From Euonymus europaeus (lineage: Eukaryota; Streptophyta; Magnoliopsida; Celastrales; Celastraceae): a stretch of 64,000 bases of DNA. The stretch covers positions 26,409,238 through 26,473,237 of the forward strand of contig OY756960.1 in assembly GCA_963580455.1 (NCBI GenBank), written 5' to 3'. Positions 51,247 to 63,804 of the stretch are shown here, one piece after another. The notes under the pieces were generated by a model. The model worked only from the letters and a program-made list of their open reading frames with translations, ran no database searches and had not been told where the DNA came from. The number at the start of each line of letters is the position of its first letter. Within the stretch, counting starts at the first letter, position 1. Both the position numbers and the translations under genes were made by a program.

Positions 51247-52059
51247 CTAAATTTGGAAAGGGAAACCATTCTAATTAAAAAACCTCAAAGAAATGCAAGA
51301 CATGTATACGTTAATGCATAGGACTAGATTCTGAAATATGACTCTTAAAGAGAAAACTAATATAAAGACAAACAAGAACAAAACAATGCTCACATTGCAC
51401 TCCCGAGACAAGTCAAACAACTAACGAGCAAAGCAGCTTGCAAGGTAAGCCTGGGTAAAAAATTGCAAATCAACAGCCACAGTCAGAGCTGATAAACTTT
51501 TCACATTAACAACATATGAACTAAAACATAAACCTCTCATAAATCAGTCGAGAGTAGAAACAATTAGAGAATCTAAATTAAAAATAAAATAATCTCCTCA
51601 ATCCACTTCGAGAAATCACAAATATCTAAAACATAAAAGCCGAATCAATTGCCGAATTTCCACTAGTTTCCTCAAATCAGATCGGAACAAAAGTAATTGT
51701 TTCAACAAAAAGTAAAGGCTCAATGAACGGCAATGCTTGTCAGAGATCATCGTCCAACTCATGGCAATGAAACGTGTAAACGAGATAAATCGACAACTCT
51801 AGAGAGTACGCCATTATTGTGCAAGTGAAGAATGAGAGAGAATTAAATCGCAATCACATTACCTTGAAGAAGATAATCAAAGACCAAAAATTAGGGTTTC
51901 TCGTAGCTGCCCTACGGAGATAAACGAGAAGATGTTCGCCGATTTATTAATTATTTGATGTTCCCTGAAGGTTAATCTTACCTGCAGGTCACCTAATCAT
52001 ACTTTTTGATCATATTTTCTCACCGGCATATTGACGACGTCGTATTTGTATTCTGTAGA

Positions 52060-52429
52060 AATAGACTTCTTATAATACACCATTATTTAAATATGGGGAG
52101 ATTTACGGGTGACAAAAATTCGGATCCAAAACAGATAACATTTAAATATTTGCGAGTTATTTATGTGTTTTGAGTCAGATTTATTTGGATTTTCTAATGT
52201 ACTTATGGTTATATTTGAATTGTTATATTTGAATTGATTTAAATTTAATTAAGTAAATTAAATAATAATCTAATCAGATTTAGAGTTTGAATAACTAAAT
52301 CAAACAACGAGATTTTTGTATATGAATCCGAATCTAATTTTAGATCAAATTTTTTTTTTGATGTTTGGATTCAAATAGGAATAAAAATGGAACCAACCAA
52401 CTTAGAAAGAGTCCTGACACGAGTAGTAG
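52060..52429. other. Short intergenic, QCR6 copy 2 to BAHD
   Basis: About 370 bases of AT-rich DNA between the upstream side of QCR6 copy 2 and the 3' end of the BAHD gene. Parts match 47580-47640 and 48700-48900 of unit 1, supporting the view that unit 1 carries extra DNA here. Confidence 0.55.
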
Positions 52430-53803
52430 TTACTTAGTAGTAAAAGCTAAAATATCATGATCTTGTTGGAACTGGAGCATGCGACTCTCTTCCAGGGTAA
52501 CCCATGCTTCAATTCCCTCACCACATTTGTCGTCGATAAGAATATTAAGTTCCATAGGCCGATTTACCCCAGTAACCCAACTGGGTTTTCCCCAACCAAA
52601 GTCAACTTCATAAAAAGGAAATCTACACCAGCTAGAGAACAAAAATATATCTACTTCGCCTTTGCTTACTTCTTCATTTACTTCTTTCATGGGATTAATC
52701 ACCATTGAGAACATATCATCACCATTCTCCAATGCTGCATTCTCTGCAGCATCCTTAAGCAGCACATCATCCAGCAAGCTCACTAAAACATCCAACTCTG
52801 GCTCATTTTCTTCTGGCATGAATCGGGCAACGACCAACTTGTATGCATTTCCACAGGAGTTCTCTGGTATGAGTACTGTCTTTCCACGAATATTCACCGG
52901 GAATATCATTAAAGAATTCCTCTTCTGTCCACGTCTCATTTGAGACATTCTTATGAGAACCTTCCAAATAAGTGATTTAACCACCTTTACTCTTGAGGGC
53001 TGTAGTTTTACGTTGCCTGATTTGTAAGTGGATGCCATTGTTGCTTTTGCTTTGAGTTTGGATATTGAAGCCCCACTGAAAACAAATCGTTTCGTGATTA
53101 GCTTTAATACATTGAATTCCGGCACTGGAGTGCTGAACTCTGTAGCTCTTGCTGGGAAAAGTGATCCTAGGTTGAAACTTAGGGAATTAACTTGGCTTAA
53201 TGTTCCTGCTCGGCATGCTGTAGCCCATCCATTCATGAAAGATAAAACGCCGACTCCATCAATTATGCTGTGTGATACGCAAATTGCAATCACTAACCCA
53301 CCACAATCAAACTTGTGAACTCGAACTTTTAGTGGTATGGGAGTATAAGTAGCAATTTCATCTCCATATGGGATGAAACAAGTTGACAACTCTGCATCAC
53401 TGGGTTCTTCCTGTAGTAGTTGAGAGAGTTCGCCGCTGACTTTTAATTCTACATATTCTGCACCCTCGTCATTGCACTCGACCATGTGATTTTCTGGGAT
53501 ATATCTTCCGGCCAGTGGGTAATAGTGGGTTAGTATCTCTGACAGTGATTTTTCCAGTTTGTTGCATCTGTCACTTCCTTCATGTATCGTCAAACTGTGT
53601 TGCACTGGGTAGTAGAAAATCGCATGAATATATGCTTGGGGAGCTATGCGATCGATGAATGATAGATTCATGTTCCTGAGGTGATTGGGAGTTGGAGTTG
53701 ACGGTTTGATGAGTTTCTGAGATAGGATTTGAATCTCCAGTTTCAACCTGCAACAAATCAGGAGTTGAACGAAGTCCGTCCATCCATATATAAATGAGTC
53801 CAA
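52430..53803 (-). CDS. BAHD acyltransferase (vinorine synthase-like clade)
   Basis: Transfers an acyl group from acyl-CoA to an alcohol or amine of a specialised metabolite, in the cytosol. Catalytic HxxxD motif seen as HSIIDG and structural DFGWG as VDFGWGKPSWV. The N-terminal SQKLIKPSTPTPNHLRNMNLSFID is typical of the vinorine synthase/deacetylvindoline-acetyltransferase-like clade. The open frame is 457 residues, but the first 18 (MDSFIYGWTDFVQLLICC) are unlike the family, and an acceptor-like TTGTTGCAG ends at 53748. So the true gene may have a tiny upstream exon joined at 53747, or may simply start at the ATG at 53803. Substrate not predictable. The 3' half is duplicated as a pseudogene at 49217-49861. 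Confidence 0.9.
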   Translation of the reverse strand: MDSFIYGWTDFVQLLICCRLKLEIQILSQKLIKPSTPTPNHLRNMNLSFIDRIAPQAYIHAIFYYPVQHSLTIHEGSDRCNKLEKSLSEILTHYYPLAGRYIPENHMVECNDEGAEYVELKVSGELSQLLQEEPSDAELSTCFIPYGDEIATYTPIPLKVRVHKFDCGGLVIAICVSHSIIDGVGVLSFMNGWATACRAGTLSQVNSLSFNLGSLFPARATEFSTPVPEFNVLKLITKRFVFSGASISKLKAKATMASTYKSGNVKLQPSRVKVVKSLIWKVLIRMSQMRRGQKRNSLMIFPVNIRGKTVLIPENSCGNAYKLVVARFMPEENEPELDVLVSLLDDVLLKDAAENAALENGDDMFSMVINPMKEVNEEVSKGEVDIFLFSSWCRFPFYEVDFGWGKPSWVTGVNRPMELNILIDDKCGEGIEAWVTLEESRMLQFQQDHDILAFTTK

Positions 53804-55648
53804 TCTTTAATATTGTAAGTCATTGTGTGGGTTGAAGAATATTTATAAAGGATTATGTGATGAACAAATTGTACCTTGAATTAGTATTACTACTCGTTTG
53901 GTGAAAGGAATTGATGAAAATATTACTTCCCTTTTGAATCTCATGTCGTCTTATCCATTTCGTCATCGTATACATTGCCTGAGAAATAAAAAAAATCCAC
54001 ATTTAAGCTACCTTAAACAGAACTTGGTAAGTATAAGAATGAAGCATTTGTCATCTAGTCCAATGCATGGAGTCTGTCACTAGAATAGAAAAAGAAATTT
54101 AGGCTGTTTGATAGTTGAAATTTGAAAACAGGGTATTGCTCTAAAATAAGAAATTGAAATAATCAAAGGGGTAGATGTATGGATTGACTCACCATGACTA
54201 GTGGATACAGAAAGCAGCAGCCCTTATGCAATAACAACACAAATCTTGTCTGAATGTGCTTTAACCTTGAAACTTCTTTAGCTAACAACAATGAATGTAT
54301 AGGGCTGAAACTGCTTGTAAAACCGCAGATGGAGTAAAAAAAAAAAACTTCAGAATTAAATGTGTCACTGAATGACTGAAACAGCCCTTTAACAAGGAGT
54401 TTTGATTGCAATTAAAGCCAGCCATAAATTCTCTTTGAGGTGTTCTACACTTATAATAAATTCATGGGTATTATGTTTGATTAATTTGATATTATGAAAA
54501 CTGTCGTAATCATCAAAAGAAGAAAACCTACATTTTTTGAATGGAGAAATTAGCTGTGAACATACTGTAATTTCCTTTTTAAGTGGTTATTCATTTTTTT
54601 TGTTCTCTGATTTTTGTTAGATTCATATTTGTAATAGTATCTAAGCAACTGCAAGTACCCTCATTCAGATAGGATAGGATGAGTTGACCATAAGATAATC
54701 TTGTTGTAGGGCAATTTGTGCTATTTATAGCTGCAAGTTTGGAAAACAGCAGATTCTGTCACTTTGTGCATTTTCTTTGAGGGCACAACAAAACTAGTGG
54801 TTGAATGGAGAAAATTAGACTTATATGTTCATTTTAAGTAAGATAATGCAATTGGTTTGAAGTTAACTTTAGGTCACTAGGAACATGACTTTTCTTCTTT
54901 TTTTTTGGTATTAAATACTGAGCAGCCTTGCCTTCATCATCAGCCACCATGAATTCCAAAGTGGGCAATGTGTATATTCACATACTTATTTTTCTATTAA
55001 ATATGAGCTTTTTTTTCCTTCTCAGATGCCATGTTTCTCAAGTCTAGTAAACTTGTCTTCCAAACTTGTTCAAGCTTGGACAGTGATAGTCTTCTGATGA
55101 CACTTTTTTTTTCTTCTTTTTGCAGCAAAAGTCCACTGTGATGAGTCTATGATGATATCGTCCTATTGTCATGAAGCTTCTTTCATGATTTGCTTAATTT
55201 TCTGGATTCACATCTTGAATAGGCAAAATCTAAAAATTTAGATTTAACCCATGGTGGATTTACTTCTGATATCTCTTTGAAAGCGGTGGAATAATAAAAT
55301 ATTAATTTCGTCAAACATTATATTTGAAGATACGACTAGGGTGTAAATATATATATATATATATATATAAATATGAGGATGGAAAATATAAACTATAGAA
55401 TACTTGAAAGTTGAAATGTTAGATGTGAAAAAGGTTCATTAACATCAACTACTCTGACCAAACACCAAAACCAGACAATAGGTAGAATTCATATTCAAAT
55501 GAAACTCTCTTCTTAACAAAATGTCAAAATCAGCTGTCCGAATGGAAATCTTTGACTTACCCTCTCCCTTACCCTTCTGTTGATCACCAACCAGGTAATA
55601 CCCCTGATCTCAGTCTTCTCCTCTGTTTGATGTATTGATAACTCTCTA
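53804..55648. other. Intergenic
   Basis: About 1.8 kb of AT-rich DNA between divergent genes, with poly(T) runs and an (AT)n microsatellite at about 55347-55372. No gene supported. Confidence 0.5.
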
Positions 55649-56818
55649 ATGGAGATTAGGGGTAGAAAGTTGATAGCAGAAGCAGTCAACGCCACCGATT
55701 CCGATACCATACCTGCATTCTGTAAATCATTTTGTGACCCATTAAACAACTCTAGATATTGTCCGTCTTCATGTAAAATTTTCTGTTCGGACATCTGCAC
55801 TAACGATTTTTCTATTCAGTTTCCTCCACCAAGTCCCGTGACTTTCAAATATAATAGATCACCGCCTTTAAACCAGTTCTTGATCGTGTTGATTGTTGTG
55901 ATGTCCGTGTGTTTTCTTGGTGTTTGCTGTTATACTGTCTATGCAAAATGCTTTGCTAATCGGAGGAGATCGCAACCACCAGAGGAGGATCAAGAGACCC
56001 ATGATGAGTTTCTTGATGAAGATCATGGCCCTGGGGTTTATCATCATGTTTGGTATATCAACACAATTGGTTTGCAGCCCTCGGTCATCAGCGCGATCAT
56101 GGTGTGCAAGTATAAGAGAGATGAAGGACTTGTTGAAGGAACAGAGTGCTCTGTTTGTTTGAATGAGTTTCAAGAAGATGAGACTCTTAGGCTTTTACCC
56201 AAGTGTAGCCATGCTTTTCACATCCCTTGTATTGATACTTGGCTAAGATCTCATGCCAATTGTCCCATGTGCCGTGCACCTATCGTCAACAACACGGCAG
56301 AAGCATCATCGTCATCTGCTATAAACATCGGTAATTCTGGCACCGGAGAAGGTGTGCAGAACAGAATCTTAGAAGCTAATGAAGGATCTGATACAGAAAT
56401 GGAAGATGAGACCGGGGAAAATGAGTTGGCTGTTGAGAATGGAAGAAAAAGAGGTGAAATTTTGGATGAAGAGGTGGGAAAAGAATTACAATGGATAAGA
56501 AGATCGTTTTCTATGGATTCTTTATCAGCTTTGAAGATCATTCAAAATCTTGCTAATGTTCCTTCAATGGAACCTAATAGAAATTCAGATACACGAATGG
56601 TGAAAGCGAATAAATCTGGTAGTGGAAGTTCCTCGCAGAGGATTGTTGGAGATTTGAGCTTATTAAGAGCCATGAGTGGTTCTTCAAGTGTGAAGTCTTC
56701 CCAAGATGGGTCAAACTTGATGCAGAGATCACTTTCTTGCTATGGGAAGCTCTTGTCACCTGCAAGTAGCAGGAGCCGGAACCGGAACCAGAACCAGAAC
56801 CCAATTCTTCCTTTATAA
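55649..56818 (+). CDS. ATL-family RING-H2 E3 ubiquitin ligase
   Basis: Membrane-anchored E3 ligase. 389 residues, intronless as usual for the family. A Cys-rich N-terminal segment (residues 25-50) precedes one transmembrane helix (about 76-98, [20 protein letters not shown]), an acidic linker, a GLD-like motif (GLQPSVI at 141) and a complete RING-H2: Cys167, Cys170, Cys186, His188, His191, Cys194, Cys205 and Cys208, with the conserved [14 protein letters not shown]. The C-terminal tail is Ser-rich with [13 protein letters not shown], shared by the ATL51/52/54-like subgroup as I recall, and ends in repeated Arg-Asn/Gln-Asn dipeptides. Substrate unknown. Start is the first ATG, with stop codons upstream. 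Confidence 0.94.
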   Translation: MEIRGRKLIAEAVNATDSDTIPAFCKSFCDPLNNSRYCPSSCKIFCSDICTNDFSIQFPPPSPVTFKYNRSPPLNQFLIVLIVVMSVCFLGVCCYTVYAKCFANRRRSQPPEEDQETHDEFLDEDHGPGVYHHVWYINTIGLQPSVISAIMVCKYKRDEGLVEGTECSVCLNEFQEDETLRLLPKCSHAFHIPCIDTWLRSHANCPMCRAPIVNNTAEASSSSAINIGNSGTGEGVQNRILEANEGSDTEMEDETGENELAVENGRKRGEILDEEVGKELQWIRRSFSMDSLSALKIIQNLANVPSMEPNRNSDTRMVKANKSGSGSSSQRIVGDLSLLRAMSGSSSVKSSQDGSNLMQRSLSCYGKLLSPASSRSRNRNQNQNPILPL

Positions 56819-57141
56819 TTTTTTTGTCTTATACTTTCAGATTAGATGTTTGCAAAACTTTAAAGTCTCTTGTGAACTCTCAACAAGCTGAGAGTTCTAT
56901 TATATTTATTACTAATCTAAACTCTTGAAGGTTACATAATCTTGCTGAAATGAGCATGATCCCAAATGGGGATACGTAAGCTCAAAGACTTAATACACAA
57001 TGCAATTGTAAAAAAACTTTTGTTCTAATGAAGTGATCTTTTATGTGTTTTTTTTTCTTCTTCCAAGAAATGAATACCACGAGAATCAGTAATGTATTAA
57101 TGTCAAATCTTTTGGTTCTGAAGACACGTGGTTTTTAAGCT
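56819..57141. other. Convergent 3' regions of the ATL and acyl-activating enzyme genes
   Basis: About 320 bases separating two convergent genes; presumably both 3' UTRs. Nothing else seen. Confidence 0.6.
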
Positions 57142-59053
57142 TTAATCTCCACAAGAAAGGCTGCCCAATGCCTTTGCTTTATCTCTTAGAATGAACTTCA
57201 GTAATTTCCCAGTAGCCGTTCTTGGCAATTCCTGCAAAATGACAGTCTTGGGAGCCATATAATGTGGCAAGCGATCCCGGCAAAAGTTGATTAGTTCTTG
57301 AGCATTAAACTCAAATCCTTCTTTCAACTTCACAAATGCACAAGGTGTTTGTCCCCAATGATCATCTGGCCTGCCGACGACTGCAGCCTCGAGCACTGCT
57401 GGATGACTATACAGAACTGCTTCTACCTCAACTGTGCTTACATTCTCTCCCCCGGAAATTACAATGTCTTTCAACCTGTCCTTTATCTCTATATACCCAT
57501 CTGGATGCTTCACCGCAAGATCTCCACTTCGAAACCAGCCTCCACTGAATGCTTCTTCTGTTGCTTTTATGTCTTTCAAGTATCCACTCATTACTGTGTT
57601 TCCCCTGAACATAATCTCCCCTATTGCCTTACCATCAGCAACTACACTTTCCATGGTTTCCTGATCTTTTACATCGACGTCTTCCAAACCAAGATGATGC
57701 ACTCCCTGTCTGGCTTTGAGCTTTGCTCTCTCCCCTAAAGGAAGAGAATCCCATTCTGGTTTCTGGACACAACATGTTCCAGGACCGTATGTTTCTGTAA
57801 GGCCATACATTTGAGACACCCCGAACCCCAATTCTTCCATCTTGTGAAGGATTTCCAGTGGCAGCGGTGCTCCCCCAGTGAAGACTTCAACCTCTTGAGG
57901 AAGAGGGCTTCTGTCGCTAACCGGGGAATTCACGATCATGTTCAAGACCGTAGGTGCCCCTCCCATGTGAGTCACATTGTACTCGGATATGCTGTCGAAA
58001 ATCGCCCTTGCAGAGACTTTTCTAAGGCATATGTTAGTGCCTCCCATTGCAGCAACTCCCCAAATTAGGCACCAGCCATTGCAGTGAAACATAGGCACAG
58101 TCCACAGATACACGGGCATTAAGCTCATTCCGTGTAGAAACACAGTTGAAAGGGAGTTCAGATATGCACCTCTGTAGCAGTACACTACACCTTTAGGTCT
58201 TGATGTAGTTCCTGATGTATAATTTACAGTTATAGGATCGAATTCACTCTCAGGTCGTCTAATCTTGAACCCTTCATCTCCACTTGCCAAGAGACTCTCA
58301 TATTCATAACTGTTTGATGTGGGATGATTGCTGGTGGTGTCCGAAACATCAGATTCCAAAATTAAGACTAAAATGGGTGGTTTTGTGAGAAGATGAAGCG
58401 CCTGGCGGGCAGTTTCGAGTAACTGGTAGTCGACAAAGATGATTTTGGCCTCGGAATGTCTGAGTAGGGCTGAAACGGTGGCGGAATCATGGCGTGAATT
58501 GAGTGTACAAAGAACTGCTCCTGCCATTGGAACTGTAAAATGTAGTTCATACATTGCTGGTATATTAGGAGCCAGGGTAGCAACCTGCTTAACATGAATG
58601 AACGCCTCAAGACATCAAAAACATGAAATGGAACTTCAAGATATACAAAAACGTTGGTTGTTGATCGAAAGAAATCAACAGAAGATGAACAAAATTGGGA
58701 AATCAGGACCCATCAGAGCAATAATTAGAGGCAGGCTCAGGAATGGAACTCACGACGTCCCCGGGAGAAATACCAAGGTGGGTCAAAGAAGAAGCAAGCT
58801 TGAGACACCTTTGATGGGTCTGACTCCAAGTATACTTGACAGAGCCATACACAACAGAAGTTGTGTCTCTGTAAACCTTGGCTGATCGCTCCAAGAACCC
58901 AATAGGAGACAATGGAGCGTAGTTAGCAGAGCAACAGACCATACCCTCCTTCATGGACTTCCATGATTCCACATTCCCGGGAAAGTGAGAGAATCTACGA
59001 GAATATCGAAAAAAGCTACTGAAAGTGCTCTTGATCAGATGGTGGTGTTTCAT
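57142..59053 (-). CDS. Acyl-activating enzyme (AAE1-like acyl-CoA synthetase)
   Basis: ATP-dependent ligase that adenylates a short- or medium-chain or branched/aromatic acid and transfers it to CoA. Two minus-strand exons, 59053-58754 and 58584-57142, in phase, 580 residues. Motifs: [13 protein letters not shown] (P-loop-like, from about residue 222), [40 protein letters not shown] and [11 protein letters not shown] with the catalytic Lys. The protein matches the AAE1/AAE5-type plant clade. Many members end in a peroxisomal SKL/SRL; this one ends SLSCGD and has a basic, Ser/Phe-rich leader ([20 protein letters not shown]) that looks mitochondrial. A 51-bp tandem duplication lies just upstream. 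Confidence 0.94.
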
Positions 59054-59143
59054 CCTTTCTAGTTTTTGTTTGTAGTACTAAGGCGATTATATCATCAAAG
59101 TGTGGGCATGAAATGAATATCTGAAAAATTAATCCGTTTATAA

Positions 59144-59245
59144 GATATTGAAGATGGAAGATGCATTCAAAGCTCAAAGACGAACGGATGGTGCGATATT
59201 GAAGATGGAAGATGCATTCAAAGCTCAAAGACGAACGGATGGTGC
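59144..59245. repeat. 51-bp perfect tandem duplication upstream of the AAE gene
   Basis: gatattgaagatggaagatg through gacgaacggatggtgc is repeated head to tail with no visible difference (about 59144-59194 and 59195-59245), some 90-190 bases upstream of the AAE start codon. Confidence 0.88.
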
Positions 59246-59634
59246 GTTAAACAAGAAAGGATAGGATTATGAACTAATTAAGTAACAGCTGATTATTAAA
59301 TAAGAACATTTCAATTTCAAAATTTAAATAAATATTGAAATACTTTGAAGATTGAGTTTATTGAAGAATCAATGTTTCATCGAAAAGCTTACTCTAGCAC
59401 ACCAACATACAGACATATCGGAGCAACGGTAACAACTGCTACCAATCAAAACGACATCGTGAAGATGAAACCAACACGACATCGTATCTGACTATCTAAG
59501 AGAGTAAAACGACTTCGTATGACAATGTCTAACGAATATTTAATATTGGAGGTTTTTTCATTTTTGTTTATCAGACCCCAAAATCAGGTCAGACCCAACG
59601 CTGCAACGCAGAAAACGAAGAGCAGTCGTTAATC
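59246..59634. other. Intergenic between divergent AAE and PPR genes
   Basis: About 390 bases, likely a shared promoter region. Contains several similar aacgacatcgt/aacgacttcgta phrases (59450-59520). No gene. Confidence 0.55.
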
Positions 59635-62181
59635 ATGACTTCGCGTTCTCTCTTCCTCACTCTCAGGCGGTAATTGAACTTTCACCCTTGATTCCTTTCT
59701 CTTTATCTCCTCCGTCTTCGGTTTGGTTGGCGAGACAGGAAAATAACCTGAAATGTTGTTGGAAAGAGGAACTAACTTTGAACATCAATTTTCTTCATCA
59801 TTTGAGCAACCAAATAGTCTGGCATGACTTTACTTTATTCCTAAACTAATACTCTATTGCGTCCCAGGATATGCAGAATCAACACTACCGGCAACACTCG
59901 CAACATTCAGTATCAATTGGCCTCTGAGGGAGGGATTGTGCGTAGATGTTTCTCTACGGATGCAAGGAGGAGCGAAATCGAGGGTGAAGAAACAATTTTT
60001 ACGGAGAAAGATGATTTGAAAAGCAGAATCTTCAGGTTGAGGCTACCTAAGCGAAGCGCCAGCAATGTGATCCAGAGATGGATCAGCGAAGGGAATCCAG
60101 TGACGGCCTTGGAGCTCCGTCAGATATCCAAAGATCTCCGGAAGTCTCAGCGTTACAAGCACGCTTTCGAGGTCTGGTTTCAATTGAACCCTCTTGTTCT
60201 TTCTGTTTGTTCCCCGAGAATATCCGTTTTCTGTGTTTGGTGTTTGAGGAAATGGTGAATTTGAAAACTTCGCTATGGTTCAAGCTTTGTAATTGTTAAT
60301 CATTGTATGCTGATGGTCTGATGTATGCCTAACAATAGATTAGGGCTAATGGTCGCAAAAGTGCTTATTATGGCCAAAGAATCACATATTCTTAATAAAA
60401 ATATGAACTTGAGTAAAATAGAAGTTATTGGGCTGTCCATCTCTTGCTTGTTATTTCACTCTATGTAGTGAAGTAATGTGAGTTTGCTTTGGTTTGAAGA
60501 ATTTCCCCTTTAGAATAGTATACTGGTAATTGGCTTCAAGGGTAAGGTCTAGACTCTTTGATTGTGCCACTTACCAAGCTTATGCGTCTTAAGTGGTTAG
60601 TTAAATAAACCTGTTGTGTCAATCCAAACCGTGTGGAGGAAATTTTCCTTGCACATCGCTTGCCTCAAGTGTTCTATAACGGTGAATTCAGCATTAGTTA
60701 TAAGGGCCAAGCATCTATGATGTAATCACTTGCGTTTGTGTGGTATGTTAAGTACTGGGGCACATGAAGATGATCCTTGCTGAAACCTGTCAGCATTTCT
60801 AAATAAATTTGTCATGATTTCCTTGGTTCTCGTGTTATTTGGTCTCAACCTGAGTGGCCTTATGCTGCTAAGATTCTTTGAAAAGACTCCTTGAATCTTG
60901 GCTCTGATCTCAAGCCCTAGGTTATGTGTATGTTGTCTGAGACTCTGAGTGAACGTTTATTAGAAAAACTTAAGGCTCCACGTCTGTACTGTGAAAGTAA
61001 TAGAATACCGATATTTTGCTGGCTATCATCATGTATGCATTCATTTCTTCATTTGAATACTTCTTAGATGATTGAGAAAGTAAAATAGTGCAAACCATTA
61101 TATCATATAAAAGAGTCAAACTTGCCAAATTTTATGCATAGTTTCTGTTGCTCAGGGTTCAAAAGTCTTAAAGAGATCTTCCTCAATTAAATATATTGAA
61201 TTCAAAGTTTTTAAAATTTTGGTTAGATTCAGTTTTGTAACTGGTACAAACTTGCAGATATCAGAATGGATGGTTTCTCATGAAGACATTGAGGTGTCAG
61301 ATTCAGATTATGCAGTACGTATTGACTTGATGACGAAAGTTTTTGGTATCGATGCTGCTGAACGCTACTTCGAAGGTCTACCCCTCACAGCAAAAACCAA
61401 CGAAACCTACACAGCTCTTCTCCACTCCTATGCTGGGGCAAAATTGACAGAAAAGGCTGAGGAGCTTTATGAGAGAATTAAGGGTTCAAACATTTCCTTT
61501 AATGCTCTTACATACAATGAGATGATGACTTTATATATGTCATTGGGGCAGGTGGAGAAAGTTCCTTCAGTTATTGAAGAACTGAAACGGCAGAAGATTG
61601 CCCCAGATATTTTCACGTACAATCTATGGATAAGTTCATATGCTGCAACTTTGAACATTGATGAAGTGAGAAGGATTCTAGATGAGATGAGTAATGACTC
61701 TGGTTCTGATGAAAGCTGGACAAGATACATCAACCTAGCCAATATATATGTCACTGCAGGTCATCTTGTGAATGCAGAATCCAATACTATGATTGGAGTT
61801 GGAGATGAGAAAAGTTTCACCCAAAGAGAATGGATATCATATGACTTCCTTATTATTTTGCACACAGGATTAGGAAACAAGGATAAGATTGATCAAATTT
61901 GGCAGGCCTTGAGAATGACTAAACAAAAGATGACTAGCAGAAACTTTATTTGCATTCTTTCTTCATATTTGATTCTTGGTCATATGAAAGAAGTGGAAGA
62001 TGTTATTGATCAATGGAATCAATCTCCTACCACTGAGTTTGAGATATCAGCCTGTAATAGGATTTTGGATGCTTTTAGAGCTATTGGGTTGAAAGAAGAA
62101 GCCAACAACTTTCACATGATTCTGATTCAGAGGAACTGCATCCCAGATAATGAATTGAAGACAGACCATTCCATGCTGTGA
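59635..62181 (+). CDS. Pentatricopeptide repeat (PPR) protein, P-class, probably mitochondrial
   Basis: Organellar RNA-binding protein of the P-class small-PPR group related to the 'At4g01990/At1g02370-like' mitochondrial annotations. Exons 59635-59669 (MTSRSLFLTLR), 59868-60171 and 61258-62181 join in phase into 420 residues, a little short for the group (often near 500). The Arg-rich, acid-poor N terminus fits mitochondrial import. Helical repeats are visible: TYTALLHSYAGAKLTEKAEE, TYNEMMTLYMSLGQVEKVPS and FTYNLWISSYAATLNIDEVR. A predicted frame continues to SACNRILDAFRAIGLKEEAN. Intron 2 is 1.09 kb. RNA target not predictable. Frame is intact across the three exons. Confidence 0.88.
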
Positions 62182-63804
62182 CAAAGAAACTGGTTACTCT
62201 TAGTTGCGATGGTGTTTGGGTGCCCCAAGTGAAAATAATATCATTTGGAATTTTTTCAGTTGCAGGGCTTGCGGCATACTTGTTGGTTAATTTGAAACAT
62301 CTTGCTACTCTGTTGCGGTATTGCTGCTGTTCAACTTTGAAGTCTTCTTTCTTGAGACTTCAACTCAACACCTTCTCAAGATTTTGATTTCTTTGATTTA
62401 TGTGATCTCAACTGAAACCATTCGGTCATGCACTTCCTTAGTGGTCAAACACCGATTTTACAGTTTTGAAAAAGATGGACAACACCTAACTTGGATTCTG
62501 TGGAAAGAAATAACTGCAGTTGGTGTCAAAGCTGCAATTTTTTTGTGTGGTACATTTTATTAATCATGAGAGTGATCAAGGAATGTCTTTTCTTGTCCGC
62601 TTATGTATAGCCTTAATAAAATGGCTGGCAGTAGAGTGCAATGGGATATGACCTGAGAAGCTCCAGAAATAATTTTGTGTGCGTCGGTCGTGTCTTCTAC
62701 AATTCATCTATGATGGATGATCTGCATAATGCATCATCTTTGTGTAAGGTTGAGTTCTAATTTCTAAAAGAAGTGTAAAATTAGGAGCATATGCTCTGCT
62801 TTAGCTGTTCTCAACTTCTGCACGATCTTTCAATTGTACTTTATGAACTGCTGTGCCCTAATACGTGCTTCTCTCATAGTGCTGAGATAGTTGGAGGCTG
62901 TTTGTTCTTTTTGTCATAGATAGAAGGGAAGATGACTCATTGTAGAGCTTCCTTTCCAGTGACTGAAGAATGATGGCAATAACAATATGGTGACCGTGGA
63001 GATAATAAACAGTTGACCCAAACATCGATTTTTTCTGCTCAAAAAGGCATGTGGTATTTGTTTATTATGAGTTCTATAAATGCTTATGCTTTGCTTGAGT
63101 TTAATTATTCTGAGAGAAGTTAATATACTTGCCAAACAGAAGTGTGCATGTGTTGTGCTTTACAAAAGCAATGAATCTGCTGTTTAATTTCTGCTCAAAA
63201 AGGCATGAAATTATTTTTATTTTGAATCTCAACCATTTGAATGGGGGCCATAATTTAAATTGTGTATTTATTGTAATTCACTTGGATACTTGGATGGTTG
63301 AGATTCAAAATGAGAATAATTTCACGGTGAAATCATTTCAGCCCCTCCCATCCCCATTTTTTTCTCTCCCTATTCCTCTTATTGCTTAGATTATGCTACA
63401 AGCAGGTGTACTTTCTCATTTTACGATGCCAAGAACACTGATATTGAGGTGCTTATTTGACTTTGGATGCCTCTTTGCTTGAAATTGAAGAAGCCCTTGA
63501 GTAGGATCCCAAAGCTCCCTGTCTTGAAGCTTGAACTCAAACGCTTATTTCAGAAGTAACCTATAGGCTTTCATTTTGTGGTGCTTGTGGCATATGCAGA
63601 TATATGTATGTACGCATAAACAGCCCTGAAATCCTGTATTACTTTGTTTTGTTTCCTTTACTTTTTCTTGGGATGGTGATTTGTGTGAAGATTTGACTTC
63701 CTCGTGATAGTTCATCACTTTCCATGTGAGAGACTTCGTCCATTCCCTCATAGTCATAGGCTCTGAGAGTCTGAGTCACACTTCTCTGTTGATCATCACC
63801 AATC
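62182..63804. other. PPR 3' flank and intergenic
   Basis: About 1.6 kb without a supported gene. The first part probably contains the PPR 3' UTR, perhaps with spliced isoforms since several AG-ending pyrimidine tracts are present. The right end is the promoter of the next plus-strand gene. Confidence 0.5.
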
